This document shows, in pieces, positions 1 through 7,886 of a stretch of DNA of 64,000 bases. Source of the DNA: Streptomyces sp. R21. Lineage in GTDB: Bacteria; Actinomycetota; Actinomycetes; Streptomycetales; Streptomycetaceae. Within the stretch, counting starts at the first letter, position 1. Each line of letters starts with the position of its first letter. The DNA lies in NCBI RefSeq assembly GCF_041051975.1, contig NZ_CP163435.1, forward strand, positions 5,022,001 through 5,086,000. The letters are read 5' to 3'. A program made the position numbers and the translations under genes. The notes beneath the pieces were generated by a model. The model was not told where the DNA came from. It searched no databases and saw only the letters and a program-made list of their open reading frames with translations.

Positions 1-1
1 T

Positions 2-1069
2 GCGGCCGCCGCGATCGCCGCCACCACGCCTGCCGCCGCGGCCGAGTCCCTGGCCCGCCTCGCCGACGCCCATCTGCTGAACGAGCCCGCCCCGGGCCGC
101 TACACGATGCACGATCTCGTACGGCTCTACGCGCGCCGCCTGGCCGAGGAGGCCGACCGGAACGGCGCGGACCCCGACCTGCTGCCCCGCCTCCTCGACC
201 ACTACCTACGCACCGCCCTCGCCGCGGCCGCCGCCGCGGAGCCCGACGACCGCCCCTGCTGTGCACTCCCCGAGGACGCCCGGGAGGACCACGGCACTCC
301 CCGGTTCACCGGCCGCGCCGAGGCGTTCGCCTGGTACGAGGCCCAGCGCGAGAACCTCGCCGCCGCGACCGGCGCCGCGCGGGCCGCCGGGCTCGACGAG
401 CGGGCCTGGCGGCTCGTGGTGCTGCAGTGGCCGTACATCTGCGGCTACGTACGCGACGAATGGGCGCCGCTGCTCGAGCAGGGCCTGGCCGCCGCCGTCG
501 CCGTCGGCGACCCGGACGCCGAGTCGAAGGTGCGGGCCCTGTACGGCTGGGTGCTCACCGAGGAGGGCCGGCTGCCGGAGGCGCTCACCCACCTGGAGCT
601 GGCGCCCGGCCTCGCCGCCCGCGCCGGCGACCCGTGCAGCGAGGCCACCGCCCTGGTCAACCTCGCCATCGCGCTCGACCGCAGCGGTGTGGGCGACGCC
701 TCCCTCGGCCATGTCGAGCGCGCCCTCGACCTGGCCCGCGCCGAGGCCGACATCCTCACCGAACTCCTCGCGCTGGAGCACCAGGCCCGCCAGCTCCTGG
801 CCCGCGACGACCACAAGGCCCTCCTCGCCTGCACCGAGCGGGGACTGTCACTGGACGGCGTCGGCAGCGAGGGCCTCGCGGTGCTGCGCCAGGTCACGCT
901 CCGCATCGCCCGCGGCACCGCACTGGCCGCGCTCGGCGAGCCGGAGGAGGCCCGCGCCGCCTTCCTCCAAGCCCGCGACGAGGCCGCCGAACGGGGCTTC
1001 GACAAGGCCGTACGCGACGCGAATGCCCAGCTCAGGGGGTACGGCAACGGAACGGCGACGGGGCGATAG
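2..1069 (+). CDS. AfsR/SARP-like NB-ARC and TPR regulator, C-terminal part
   Basis: The gene is cut by the left edge of the window; the frame is open from base 2. The visible 355 residues begin in the winged-helix end of an NB-ARC ATPase module, with the typical phrase RYTMHDLVRLYARRLA at about residues 34-49. They continue into an all-helical, alanine- and leucine-rich region with tetratricopeptide-like spacing (for example ALTHLELAPGLAARAGD). This is the usual C-terminal half of AfsR/DnrI-type or stand-alone NB-ARC regulators, which sense a ligand or partner through the TPRs. The N-terminal DNA-binding part, if any, lies outside the window, so SARP-type or not cannot be decided. The next gene starts 141 bp downstream on the same strand. 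Confidence 0.75.
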   Translation, partial: AAAAIAATTPAAAAESLARLADAHLLNEPAPGRYTMHDLVRLYARRLAEEADRNGADPDLLPRLLDHYLRTALAAAAAAEPDDRPCCALPEDAREDHGTPRFTGRAEAFAWYEAQRENLAAATGAARAAGLDERAWRLVVLQWPYICGYVRDEWAPLLEQGLAAAVAVGDPDAESKVRALYGWVLTEEGRLPEALTHLELAPGLAARAGDPCSEATALVNLAIALDRSGVGDASLGHVERALDLARAEADILTELLALEHQARQLLARDDHKALLACTERGLSLDGVGSEGLAVLRQVTLRIARGTALAALGEPEEARAAFLQARDEAAERGFDKAVRDANAQLRGYGNGTATGR

Positions 1070-1210
1070 CGCGAGGGCGACGAAACGGCGACCCCGCTCG
1101 GCAAGGTTGTCTCCGGGCCGCAGCAATGCGGACTTCAGACCGCACAAGCCATTCCACGGGCATCCCGCCGCACAGCGGGAGCAGCCCGTTGCCACGGGGG
1201 AAACACCATC

Positions 1211-1915
1211 ATGCGTACCGCACTCCGCAAGAACACCGTCCTCGCCCTCGCCGCCGTCGCGGCCCTCTCGCTCTCGCTGACGGCCTGCGGCGGAGACGAC
1301 TCCGCGTCGGGCGCGACACACACGAAGAGCTCGAAGGGCACCAAGTCGGCCGACTCGTCGTCGACCGCCGGGTCCACCGGTTCTTCCGGCACCTCCGGTT
1401 CCACGTCGGTCGACGCGAGCGGGTCCACGACCGCCGACAAGTCGTCCTCCTCCGGCGCCACCGGCGGCAGCGGGTCGGCGAACGCCGGTACCACGACCGC
1501 CGGGACGGCCATGTGCAAGGCCAACGACCTCGACTTCGTCTTCGAGGAGCTGCAGCAGGGCACCGAGTCGGCGCACCTTCTGATCACGGCCACCAACACG
1601 GGCCCCAAGTGCGTCGTCAAGGGCATCCCGATCGTCACGCCCGGCGAGATGAACGGCGACGTGCCGCACTCCGGCGACGACAACGCCGCCCAGCGGATCG
1701 TCCTGGCCTCCGGCAACAAGGTCTACTCGGCGATCGTCCTCGACCCCACGAAGCAGGGCGGCGACTCCTGGGACCTCGTGCGCCTGTCGATGGACACCGG
1801 CAGCACCGACTCGGCCCCCCAGAACCTGGTGACGCAGAAGCTGAAGTCGAGCGTCACCTCGGGCCCCGACCTGGCCGTGACCAACTGGAACACGGCCAAG
1901 CCGTACAACTTCTGA
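1211..1915 (+). CDS. DUF4232-type secreted lipoprotein
   Basis: A 234-aa exported lipoprotein. It starts MRTALRKN, followed by a hydrophobic stretch and the lipobox LTAC at residues 23-26, so Cys26 should be lipidated. Residues 27-100 are a Ser/Thr/Gly/Lys-rich linker, probably spanning the cell wall. The folded C-terminal part (from about residue 100, AMCKANDLDF) has the paired cysteines (MCKA and PKCVV) seen in DUF4232 proteins of actinobacteria. No enzymatic motif is visible and the function is unknown. The ATG lies behind a purine-rich GGGGGAAA, at rather long spacing. A convergent terminator follows the stop. Confidence 0.8.
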   Translation: MRTALRKNTVLALAAVAALSLSLTACGGDDSASGATHTKSSKGTKSADSSSTAGSTGSSGTSGSTSVDASGSTTADKSSSSGATGGSGSANAGTTTAGTAMCKANDLDFVFEELQQGTESAHLLITATNTGPKCVVKGIPIVTPGEMNGDVPHSGDDNAAQRIVLASGNKVYSAIVLDPTKQGGDSWDLVRLSMDTGSTDSAPQNLVTQKLKSSVTSGPDLAVTNWNTAKPYNF

Positions 1916-1941
1916 GTCGTACGGAGCCGTCCACAAGCCGC

Positions 1942-1978
1942 ATGGACGGCTGAGCCATCCCCCGACTCAGCCGTCCAT
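1942..1978. terminator. Bidirectional terminator hairpin between convergent genes
   Basis: Perfect 13-bp inverted repeat (1942-1954 with 1966-1978, 11-nt loop) between the lipoprotein stop and the converging thioredoxin/NHL gene. The right arm contains the stop codon and last codons of the minus-strand gene. A further AGCCGTCCA copy at 1925-1933 could pair alternatively with the left arm. Confidence 0.7.
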
Positions 1979-3823
1979 GCCTGCCAGCACCAGCGGAAGC
2001 CGGTCCGCACCGCCCTCGGTGAGGCGGACCGGAACACCCCAGTCCTGCTGGTGCACATGGCACGCCGGGTATGCGTTGGCACCCGCGGCGGAGCCGCTAT
2101 TGGATGCAGTGTCGTCGCAGGACGCGGCCATCGCGGAGACGTGCAGGACGCCCTCCGCCACCGCCGGGTTCAGCTCCAGGGTGCGGGAGAGATCGGTCCC
2201 CGCGCCCTCGCCGCCGAGCAGCAGCTCGGGCGGGGTGGAGGAGACCAGCAGCCGGGTCGAGGGCCCGTACCGGATGTCGAGCTTCTGCCCTGCCGGGGCC
2301 TGGAAGACCACGTCCAACCGGAGAGCGCCGGCGGCCACTTCGGTCGCCGCGCGCTGGGTGCGATGGGCGACCGACTCCACCCGTACGGCCTCCTCGGGCA
2401 GCCGCAGCCGGGTCAGCCGGTGCCGGGCGGACTCGACGACCACGATGTCGTCCCCGACGAGGACGGCGTCGCTCGGCTCCCGCAGGTCCGTGGCCAGCGT
2501 GGTGACTTCGCCGGTCGCGGGGTCGTAGCGGCGCAGCGCGTGGTTGTACGTGTCGCTGATCGCGACCGAGCCGTCGGGCAGCGCGGTGACACCCAACGGG
2601 TGCTGGAGCAGGGCCTGTTCGGCGGCACCGTCCCGGTGCCCGAAGTCGAAGAGGCCGGTGCCTACGGCGGTGTGCACGGCGCCTTCGAGGTCCACCCAGC
2701 GCAGGGCCGACGTCTCGGAGTCGGCGAACCAGAGCCGGTCGGCGGTGGCGGCGAGCCCGGAGGGCTGTGCGAACCAGGCCTCGTCGCCCGGCCCGTCCAC
2801 GAGCCCCTCGTTGGTCGTACCGGCCGTGACGGCGACGGTCCCGTCGGCCGGGTCGTACGCCCACAGCTGGTGCACCCCGGCCATGGCGATCCACACCCGG
2901 CCGCCGAACTCGGCCACGTCCCACGGCGAGGACAGGTCGACCTCGCGCGCGGGCCCGGACGTCGGCGAGCCCTGCCACCACTGCCGCCCGGTCCCGGCGA
3001 GCGTCGTCACGTCACCGCTCGCGAGGTCGAGGCGGCGCAGCGCGTGGTTCACGGTGTCGGCGACGACGACCGCGGTCCCGTCCTCGACGAGCGCCAGCCC
3101 CTGCGGCTCGCTGAACCCGGCCGCCTCGGCCGTACCGTCCGCGAATGCGCGCACCCCGGAGCCGATCCGCCGCACGACGCTCTCGCCGTCCGCCGCCAGC
3201 TCGACCAGCTGATGCCGGGTCGTGTCGCTGACCAGGAAGTTCCCGTTCGGCAGGGCGAGCGCCTTGCCCGGGAAGCGGAGCACCGTGGGCTCGGGCTCCG
3301 GCGCCACGTACGGCCCGTCCCCGCGCCGTAGCGTGCCCTTCGCCGCGTGCTCGGTCTCCAGTCCTTGCACCAGCTTCTCGATGGCGTGCACATGCCCCTC
3401 GCCGCCGTGCATCGCGACGATGTACCCCTCGGGGTCGATCACCACGAGCGTCGGCCAGGCCCGCACCGCGTACTGCTTCCAGGTGGCGAGCTCGGGGTCG
3501 TCGAGGACGGGGTGCTCGACGCCGTACCGCTCCACGGCGTCCACGACCGCCCGGTGGTCGGCCTCATGGACGAACTTCGGCGAGTGCACCCCGATGATCA
3601 CCACCGTGTCCCGGTGCTTCTCCTCCAGCTCCCGCAGCTCGTCCAGGACATGCAGACAGTTGATGCAGCAAAACGTCCAGAAATCCAGGATGACGATACG
3701 TCCTCGCAGGTCGGCGAGGGTGTACTGAGCGTCTCCCGTGTTCAGCCAGCCGCCCTTGCCGATCAGCTCGGGGGCGCGGACACGGGCTCGGCGGGGTGCG
3801 GGTGCCGGGGCGGAGTCGTTCAT
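1967..3823 (-). CDS. Thioredoxin-like domain plus NHL-repeat protein
   Basis: A 618-aa protein. Residues about 30-160 are a TlpA/thioredoxin-like fold with the active-site phrase DFWTFCCINCLHVLDEL, a CxxC redox motif. It is followed by a long beta-propeller of NHL-type repeats (recurrent patterns such as FSEPQGLALVEDGTAVVVADTVNHALRR, here given in part: VVVADTVNHALRR, AISDTYNHALRRYD, WFADSETSALRWVD), and a C-terminal beta domain with DDTAS and CHVHQQDWGVP. No signal peptide is evident, so it is probably cytoplasmic. Proteins of this layout resemble NHLRC2 and may be thiol-disulfide oxidoreductases; the substrate is unknown. I chose ATG 3823 (MNDSAPAP), because the eight codons before it do not look coding. 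It converges on the DUF4232 gene. Confidence 0.85.
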   Translation of the reverse strand: MNDSAPAPAPRRARVRAPELIGKGGWLNTGDAQYTLADLRGRIVILDFWTFCCINCLHVLDELRELEEKHRDTVVIIGVHSPKFVHEADHRAVVDAVERYGVEHPVLDDPELATWKQYAVRAWPTLVVIDPEGYIVAMHGGEGHVHAIEKLVQGLETEHAAKGTLRRGDGPYVAPEPEPTVLRFPGKALALPNGNFLVSDTTRHQLVELAADGESVVRRIGSGVRAFADGTAEAAGFSEPQGLALVEDGTAVVVADTVNHALRRLDLASGDVTTLAGTGRQWWQGSPTSGPAREVDLSSPWDVAEFGGRVWIAMAGVHQLWAYDPADGTVAVTAGTTNEGLVDGPGDEAWFAQPSGLAATADRLWFADSETSALRWVDLEGAVHTAVGTGLFDFGHRDGAAEQALLQHPLGVTALPDGSVAISDTYNHALRRYDPATGEVTTLATDLREPSDAVLVGDDIVVVESARHRLTRLRLPEEAVRVESVAHRTQRAATEVAAGALRLDVVFQAPAGQKLDIRYGPSTRLLVSSTPPELLLGGEGAGTDLSRTLELNPAVAEGVLHVSAMAASCDDTASNSGSAAGANAYPACHVHQQDWGVPVRLTEGGADRLPLVLAGMDG

Positions 3824-3856
3824 GAAAACAAGGGTGCCACCCGCCACCGACAGTCA

Positions 3857-4018
3857 GAGCCTGTGTCACATCCCCGGCCGGATCAGCGCACGTCGTCTGG
3901 TGCGTGCGATCGCAAGGCGCCGGAGCGTCCTCGTAGCGGAGCTACTAGGACGTTTCGGCAACGCGGCGAGCGTGCGTGCCAGGCGGCGGGCGCCCGGCCG
4001 GGGATGTGACACAGGCTC
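3857..4018. repeat. 162-bp palindromic, MITE-like element with 24-bp perfect ends
   Basis: The first 24 bases (3857-3880, starting GAGCCTGTGTCACATCCCC) are repeated exactly, inverted, at 3995-4018. The 114 bases between continue the palindrome imperfectly, with a central hairpin (CGTCCTCGTAG at 3926-3936 against CTACTAGGACG at 3942-3952, one mismatch). The trinucleotide TCA flanks both ends (3854-3856 and 4019-4021), which could be a target duplication. The right end abuts the stop codon of the minus-strand cupin gene and the left end lies 33 bp upstream of the thioredoxin/NHL start. There is no coding capacity. It may be a non-autonomous transposable element or a transcription terminator. 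A collapsed copy lies at 36423-36443. Confidence 0.7.
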
Positions 4019-4453
4019 TCAGCTCAGCGCGTGGCCCGTGGTGGCGTCCACGTGGTCGGGGATCTCGTCGTGGCGGTCGCCGACTGTGAGGGTGCCGGTG
4101 GGCTCGAACATCAGGATCGAGGCGCCGGACGGGGCGCTCGGCTTGTGCTCGGTGCCGCGCGGGACCGTGAAGACGGAGCCCCGGGGGAGGACGACGGTGC
4201 GCTCGCCGGACGTCTCCCGGAGCGCGATGTGCAGTTCGCCCTCCACCACCAGGAAGAACTCGTCCGTGTGGTCGTGGGTGTGCCAGAGGTGCTCGCCCTC
4301 GACCTTGGCGACGCGTACGTCGTAGTCGTTGACGGCGGTGACGATGCGGGGACTCCACAGGTCGTCGAAGGAGGCGAGGGCCTCGGCCAGGGAGACGGGT
4401 TCGGGGCTTGTGGAGGTGGGTCCGGGGCTCTTGGAGGTGGGTTCGGTGGTCAT
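4019..4453 (-). CDS. Cupin-domain protein
   Basis: A 144-aa single-domain protein with the cupin signature. Motif 1 is visible as HTHDHTDEFFLVVEGELHI (about residues 73-91; metal-binding His, His and Glu) and motif 2 as LPRGSVFTVPRGTEHKP (about residues 106-122). Small cupins of this kind bind a metal and act as isomerases, dioxygenases or small-molecule sensors, so the reaction cannot be read from sequence. It is divergent from the GlxA-type regulator at 4506 with only 52 bp between, making a regulatory link plausible. Its stop codon is immediately adjacent to the 162-bp palindrome. Confidence 0.85.
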   Translation of the reverse strand: MTTEPTSKSPGPTSTSPEPVSLAEALASFDDLWSPRIVTAVNDYDVRVAKVEGEHLWHTHDHTDEFFLVVEGELHIALRETSGERTVVLPRGSVFTVPRGTEHKPSAPSGASILMFEPTGTLTVGDRHDEIPDHVDATTGHALS

Positions 4454-4505
4454 GCCGTCATCCTCGGCGGTGGTCCGGCGCCCGTACGAGTGCTAGAAAT
4501 CGCAT

Positions 4506-5504
4506 ATGCCGCAAGGATCCTCTCAGCGGACGGGCCCGCACCGGGTCGTCCTGATCGTCGACGAGAACTCCAACCCCTTCGAGATGAGCTGCGCCATCGA
4601 GGTCTTCGGACTGCGGCGGCCCGAACTCGGCCGTGAGCTGTACGACTTCACGCTCTGCGCGGCGGATGAGCTGACCCGGATGCGGGACGGGTTCTTCACG
4701 CTCACCGGGGTCGCCGGGCTGGCGGCGGCCGAGGACGCGGACACGCTGATCGTGCCGAACCGCCCCGACACCGACGCCCCGCGCTCCCGCGAGGTCCTGG
4801 ACACCGTCCGCCGGGCGCACGCGCGAGGCGCACGGCTGATCGGCTTCTGCTCCGGCGCGTTCACCATCGCCGAGGCGGGGCTGCTCGACGGGCGACGCGC
4901 GGCCTGTCACTGGATGTGGGCCGAGTCCTTCCGGTCCCGCTTCCCCCGGGTCCGCCTGGAGCCCGACGTCCTCTTCGTCGACGACGGCGACATCCTCACC
5001 GCGTCCGGCAGCGCCTCGGCACTCGACCTCGGCCTGCACGTCGTACGGCGGGACCACGGCGCCGAGATCGCCAACGCGGTCTCGCGCAGGCTCGTGTTCG
5101 CGGCCCATCGCGACGGCGGACAGCGGCAGTTCGTGGAACGGCCCGTACCCGACGTACCGGACGAGTCCCTCGCGCCGCTGCTGGCGTGGGCCCAGGAGCG
5201 GATCGGCGAACCACTCACCGTCGTGGACCTGGCGGAGCGCGCGGCGGTCTCCCCCGCCACCCTGCACCGCCGCTTCCGCGCCCAGCTCGGCACGACCCCG
5301 CTGGCCTGGCTCACCGGGGAGCGGGTCGCGCTGGCCTGCCGGCTGATCGAGCGCGGCGAGGAGCGGCTCGACGTGGTCGCCGCCCGCAGCGGTCTCGGCA
5401 GCGCCGCGAACCTGCGGGCGCGGCTGCGGCGGGAGACGGGACTCAGCCCGTCGGCCTATCGGCGGCGTTTCGGACCGGCTGCCGGGGAAGGGCTCGCCGT
5501 ATGA
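4506..5504 (+). CDS. GlxA-family transcriptional regulator (DJ-1/PfpI + AraC HTH)
   Basis: A 332-aa protein of two modules. Residues about 10-185 are a class I glutamine amidotransferase-like DJ-1/PfpI fold, with the nucleophile-elbow phrase GFCSGAFTIAEAGLLDG. Residues about 225-325 are an AraC-type double HTH (LTVVDLAERAAVSPATLHRR, then LGSAANLRARLRRETGLSP with AYRRRF at the end). GlxA-type regulators control amino-acid or quaternary-amine catabolism or secondary metabolism; the ligand is not known here. It is probably translationally coupled to the LURP-one gene, whose ATG overlaps this stop (ATGA), and divergent from the cupin gene, a likely target. Confidence 0.88.
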   Translation: MPQGSSQRTGPHRVVLIVDENSNPFEMSCAIEVFGLRRPELGRELYDFTLCAADELTRMRDGFFTLTGVAGLAAAEDADTLIVPNRPDTDAPRSREVLDTVRRAHARGARLIGFCSGAFTIAEAGLLDGRRAACHWMWAESFRSRFPRVRLEPDVLFVDDGDILTASGSASALDLGLHVVRRDHGAEIANAVSRRLVFAAHRDGGQRQFVERPVPDVPDESLAPLLAWAQERIGEPLTVVDLAERAAVSPATLHRRFRAQLGTTPLAWLTGERVALACRLIERGEERLDVVAARSGLGSAANLRARLRRETGLSPSAYRRRFGPAAGEGLAV

Positions 5505-5995
5505 GATTCCTGGTACGCGACCGGCTCCTCGGCTTCGGCGACGACTACTGGATCGAGAACGACCACGGCGACAAGGTCTTCCTCGTCGACGGCAAGGCCA
5601 TGCGGCTGCGCGACACCTTCGAGCTGAAGGACACGCACGGGCGGGTCCTCATCGACATCCACCAGAAGATGTTCGCGCTGCGCGACACGATGATCATCGA
5701 GCGGGACGGTGACCCGCTCGCGACCATCAAGCGCAAGCGGCTCTCCCTGCTGCGCAACCACTACCGCGTGTGCCTGGTCGACGGCACCGAACTCGACGTC
5801 AGCGGCAAGATCCTGGACCGCGAGTTCGCCGTCGACTACGACGGTGAACTCCTCGCCCAGATCTCCCGCCGCTGGCTGCACGTCCGGGAGACGTACGGCG
5901 TCGACGTCGTACGCGACGACGCGGACCCGGCGCTGCTGATCGCGGTGGCGGTGTGTGTGATCCACCTGGCGGAGAAGGAGCGCGGGGAGGACTGA
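5501..5995 (+). CDS. LURP-one-related family protein
   Basis: A 164-aa protein of the LURP-one/Tubby-like fold, recognised by the alternating strand pattern (MRFLVRDRLLGFGDDYWIEN, DGKAMRLRDTFELKD, KILDREFAVDYDGE) and the C-terminal hydrophobic helix DPALLIAVAVCVIHLAE. Family members have a twelve-stranded barrel around one helix and are often near membranes or phospholipids; no bacterial function is established. The start was set at 5501 because the ATG overlaps the TGA of the GlxA-type regulator by four bases. The longer in-frame extension upstream is an artefact inside that gene. Confidence 0.85.
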   Translation: MRFLVRDRLLGFGDDYWIENDHGDKVFLVDGKAMRLRDTFELKDTHGRVLIDIHQKMFALRDTMIIERDGDPLATIKRKRLSLLRNHYRVCLVDGTELDVSGKILDREFAVDYDGELLAQISRRWLHVRETYGVDVVRDDADPALLIAVAVCVIHLAEKERGED

Positions 5996-6011
5996 CGGGC
6001 TCGGCCCCAGG

Positions 6012-6818
6012 TCAGCGGCGGGGCGTCGCCAGCCCCAGCAGCCGGTCCTTCAGTGCCGGGAACTGTTCCCTGGTCTCGGCGACCTTCCCGGGGTCGAACT
6101 CGACCGTGAGGATCTCCTCGTCACCGCCCGCCTCCGCGAGGACCTCGCCCCAGGGGTCGACCACGATCGAGTGCCCGGCCTGGGGAACTCCCGCGTGCGT
6201 ACCGGCCGTTCCACAGGCGAGCACGAACGCCTGGTTCTCCACGGCCCGCGCCTGTGCCAGCAGCGTCCAGTGGGAGCGGCGCCGCTCGGGCCAGCCCGCC
6301 GAGAGGACGAGGGTCTCGGCGCCCGCGTCGACGAGCCCGCGGAAGAGCTCGGGGAAGCGCAGGTCGTAGCAGGTGGCGATGCCAAGGGTGGTCTCTGGCA
6401 GCGCGACGGTCACCAGGTCCGTGCCCGCGCCCATCAGCACGGCCTCGCCCTTGTCGAAGCCGAAGCGATGGATCTTGCGGTACGCGGCGGCGAGTTCACC
6501 GGCGGGCGAGAAGACGAGCGAGGTGTTGTAGAGGGGGCCCTCGGGGTCCCGCTCGGGGATCGAGCCCGCGTGCAGCCAGACGCCCGCGTCGCTCGCCACC
6601 TTCGCCATCAACTCGTGGGTGGGCCCGTCGAGCGGCTCGGCCTCCGCGGCGAACGCCTCGTAGGCGAACGCGCCGGTCGTCCACAGCTCGGGCAGGACGA
6701 CGAGATCGACTCCGCCCTGTTCGCGTACGTGGTCCCGCACCAGAGCCGCCACGCGCTGCCTGCGGGAATCGACCGATTCACCCTCGTCTACGGCGATCTG
6801 GATGAGAGAGGCGCGCAC
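6012..6818 (-). CDS. Carbon-nitrogen hydrolase (nitrilase superfamily amidase)
   Basis: A 268-aa cytoplasmic amidase of the nitrilase superfamily. The catalytic triad is complete: Glu44 in VVLPELW, Lys114 in YRKIHRF and Cys149 in ATCYDLRFPEL. The hallmark EN..F phrase (AVENQAFVLACGTAG) follows. Length and motifs are close to omega-amidase/YafV-type and Nit-type proteins that hydrolyse omega-amides or deaminated glutathione-like metabolites; the substrate is not determined. GTG at 6818 (VRASLIQIAV) was preferred because homologues start just before the first beta strand; an in-frame start at 6869 would add 17 unlikely residues. It is divergent from the gene at 6974. Confidence 0.85.
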   Translation of the reverse strand: MRASLIQIAVDEGESVDSRRQRVAALVRDHVREQGGVDLVVLPELWTTGAFAYEAFAAEAEPLDGPTHELMAKVASDAGVWLHAGSIPERDPEGPLYNTSLVFSPAGELAAAYRKIHRFGFDKGEAVLMGAGTDLVTVALPETTLGIATCYDLRFPELFRGLVDAGAETLVLSAGWPERRRSHWTLLAQARAVENQAFVLACGTAGTHAGVPQAGHSIVVDPWGEVLAEAGGDEEILTVEFDPGKVAETREQFPALKDRLLGLATPRR

Positions 6819-6973
6819 ACTACCACCGTCCTGGCATTCGAGCCGTCCATACAGGCCTACGATCGTCACACCAAAGCACTGCCGGGGTGCCTCACAGCAG
6901 CGTAACTTAGCGTTTCAAGACACCCGCTGCCCGTGCACTGCCCGCGTACCAACCGCCCGAGGGGTCCCGTTCC

Positions 6974-7798
6974 GTGAGTCTGCATCCCAGCCTTCAGTCC
7001 TACGCCGACGCCTGGACCCACTCGATCGAAGCGATAACCGAGCTGGTCACGCCGCTGGTCGAGGGTGAGTGGAACCGGCGGACGCCCTGCCCCGGCTGGT
7101 CGGTGCGCGACATCGTCTCCCATGTCATCGGTCTCGACTGCGAGATGCTCGGCGACCCGCGCCCCATCCACACGCTCCCGCGCGACCTCTACCACGTGAC
7201 GAACGAGCACCAGCGGTACATGGAGATGCAGGTCGACGTCCGCCGCCATCACACGGCGCCGGAGATGACGTCGGAGCTGGAGTACACGGTCATCCGCCGC
7301 AACCGCCAGCTGCGCAACGAGTCGCGGCTGCCGGACAAGAAGGTGCGCGGCCCGCTCGGCAGCGAGTGGACCCTCGAAGAGGCCATGCGGGAGCGGGCGT
7401 TCGACGTGTGGGTGCACGAGCAGGACCTGCGTGCGGCGCTGGGCCGCCCGGGCAACCTCGACTCGCCGGGTGCGTACATCGCCCGCGACGAGCTGCTGGC
7501 CGCGCTGGCCGGGGTGGTCGCCAAGGACGCCGGTGCGCCCGCGAATTCGGCGGTCGTCTTCGACGTCCACGGTCCCGTCGAGTTCCTCCGCACGGTCCGC
7601 GTCGACGCGGAGGGCAACGGCTCGGTCGACGGCGCCCCCTCCCTCGGCCCGGCCGCCACCCTCACCCTCGACTGGGAGACCTACGTCCGCCTCGCCTGCG
7701 GCCGCGTCTCCCCCGACGCCGTCGCGGACCGCATCAAGACGGAGGGCGACCCGGATCTGGCGGGCGCGATCCTGCGGAACTTCGCGGTGACCAAGTAG
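6974..7798 (+). CDS. Maleylpyruvate isomerase/mycothiol-type protein (DinB-like fold)
   Basis: A 274-aa protein of the actinobacterial maleylpyruvate isomerase-N/mycothiol-dependent enzyme group. The typical opening is seen: a helix, then the phrase PCPGWSVRDIVSHVIGLD at about residues 39-56, whose His belongs to the metal site of the DinB four-helix fold. A second conserved segment is ERAFDVWVHEQDLRAALGRP, with a further metal-ligand His. The C-terminal half resembles a sterol-carrier-like beta domain. Many paralogues exist per genome and most have no known reaction. The start is GTG at 6974 behind GGGGTCC. Confidence 0.82.
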   Translation: MSLHPSLQSYADAWTHSIEAITELVTPLVEGEWNRRTPCPGWSVRDIVSHVIGLDCEMLGDPRPIHTLPRDLYHVTNEHQRYMEMQVDVRRHHTAPEMTSELEYTVIRRNRQLRNESRLPDKKVRGPLGSEWTLEEAMRERAFDVWVHEQDLRAALGRPGNLDSPGAYIARDELLAALAGVVAKDAGAPANSAVVFDVHGPVEFLRTVRVDAEGNGSVDGAPSLGPAATLTLDWETYVRLACGRVSPDAVADRIKTEGDPDLAGAILRNFAVTK

Positions 7799-7886
7799 GC
7801 AGCCTGCGGCGGCACGGGTGGGCGCAGGCGGCATCTCGTAGGCGCCGATTCGCGCACCCCGCCCGCTCCGCACCGCCCCCGGGCGC

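Noticed and set aside
206..814. Long minus-strand open frames opposite the AfsR-like gene and elsewhere
   Set aside because: They mirror the third-position GC bias of the real genes on the other strand and encode low-complexity Arg/Pro/Ala or Gly/Val sequences with no recognisable family.
427..1953. A 508-codon open frame covering the AfsR end and the lipoprotein gene
   Set aside because: It is an Arg/Gly/Pro-rich shadow frame; the two real genes in other frames have normal domains and starts.
3857..4018. Attenuator or riboswitch for the thioredoxin/NHL gene
   Set aside because: The near-complete dyad symmetry, perfect ends and a second partial copy elsewhere fit a repeat element better than a ligand-binding leader.
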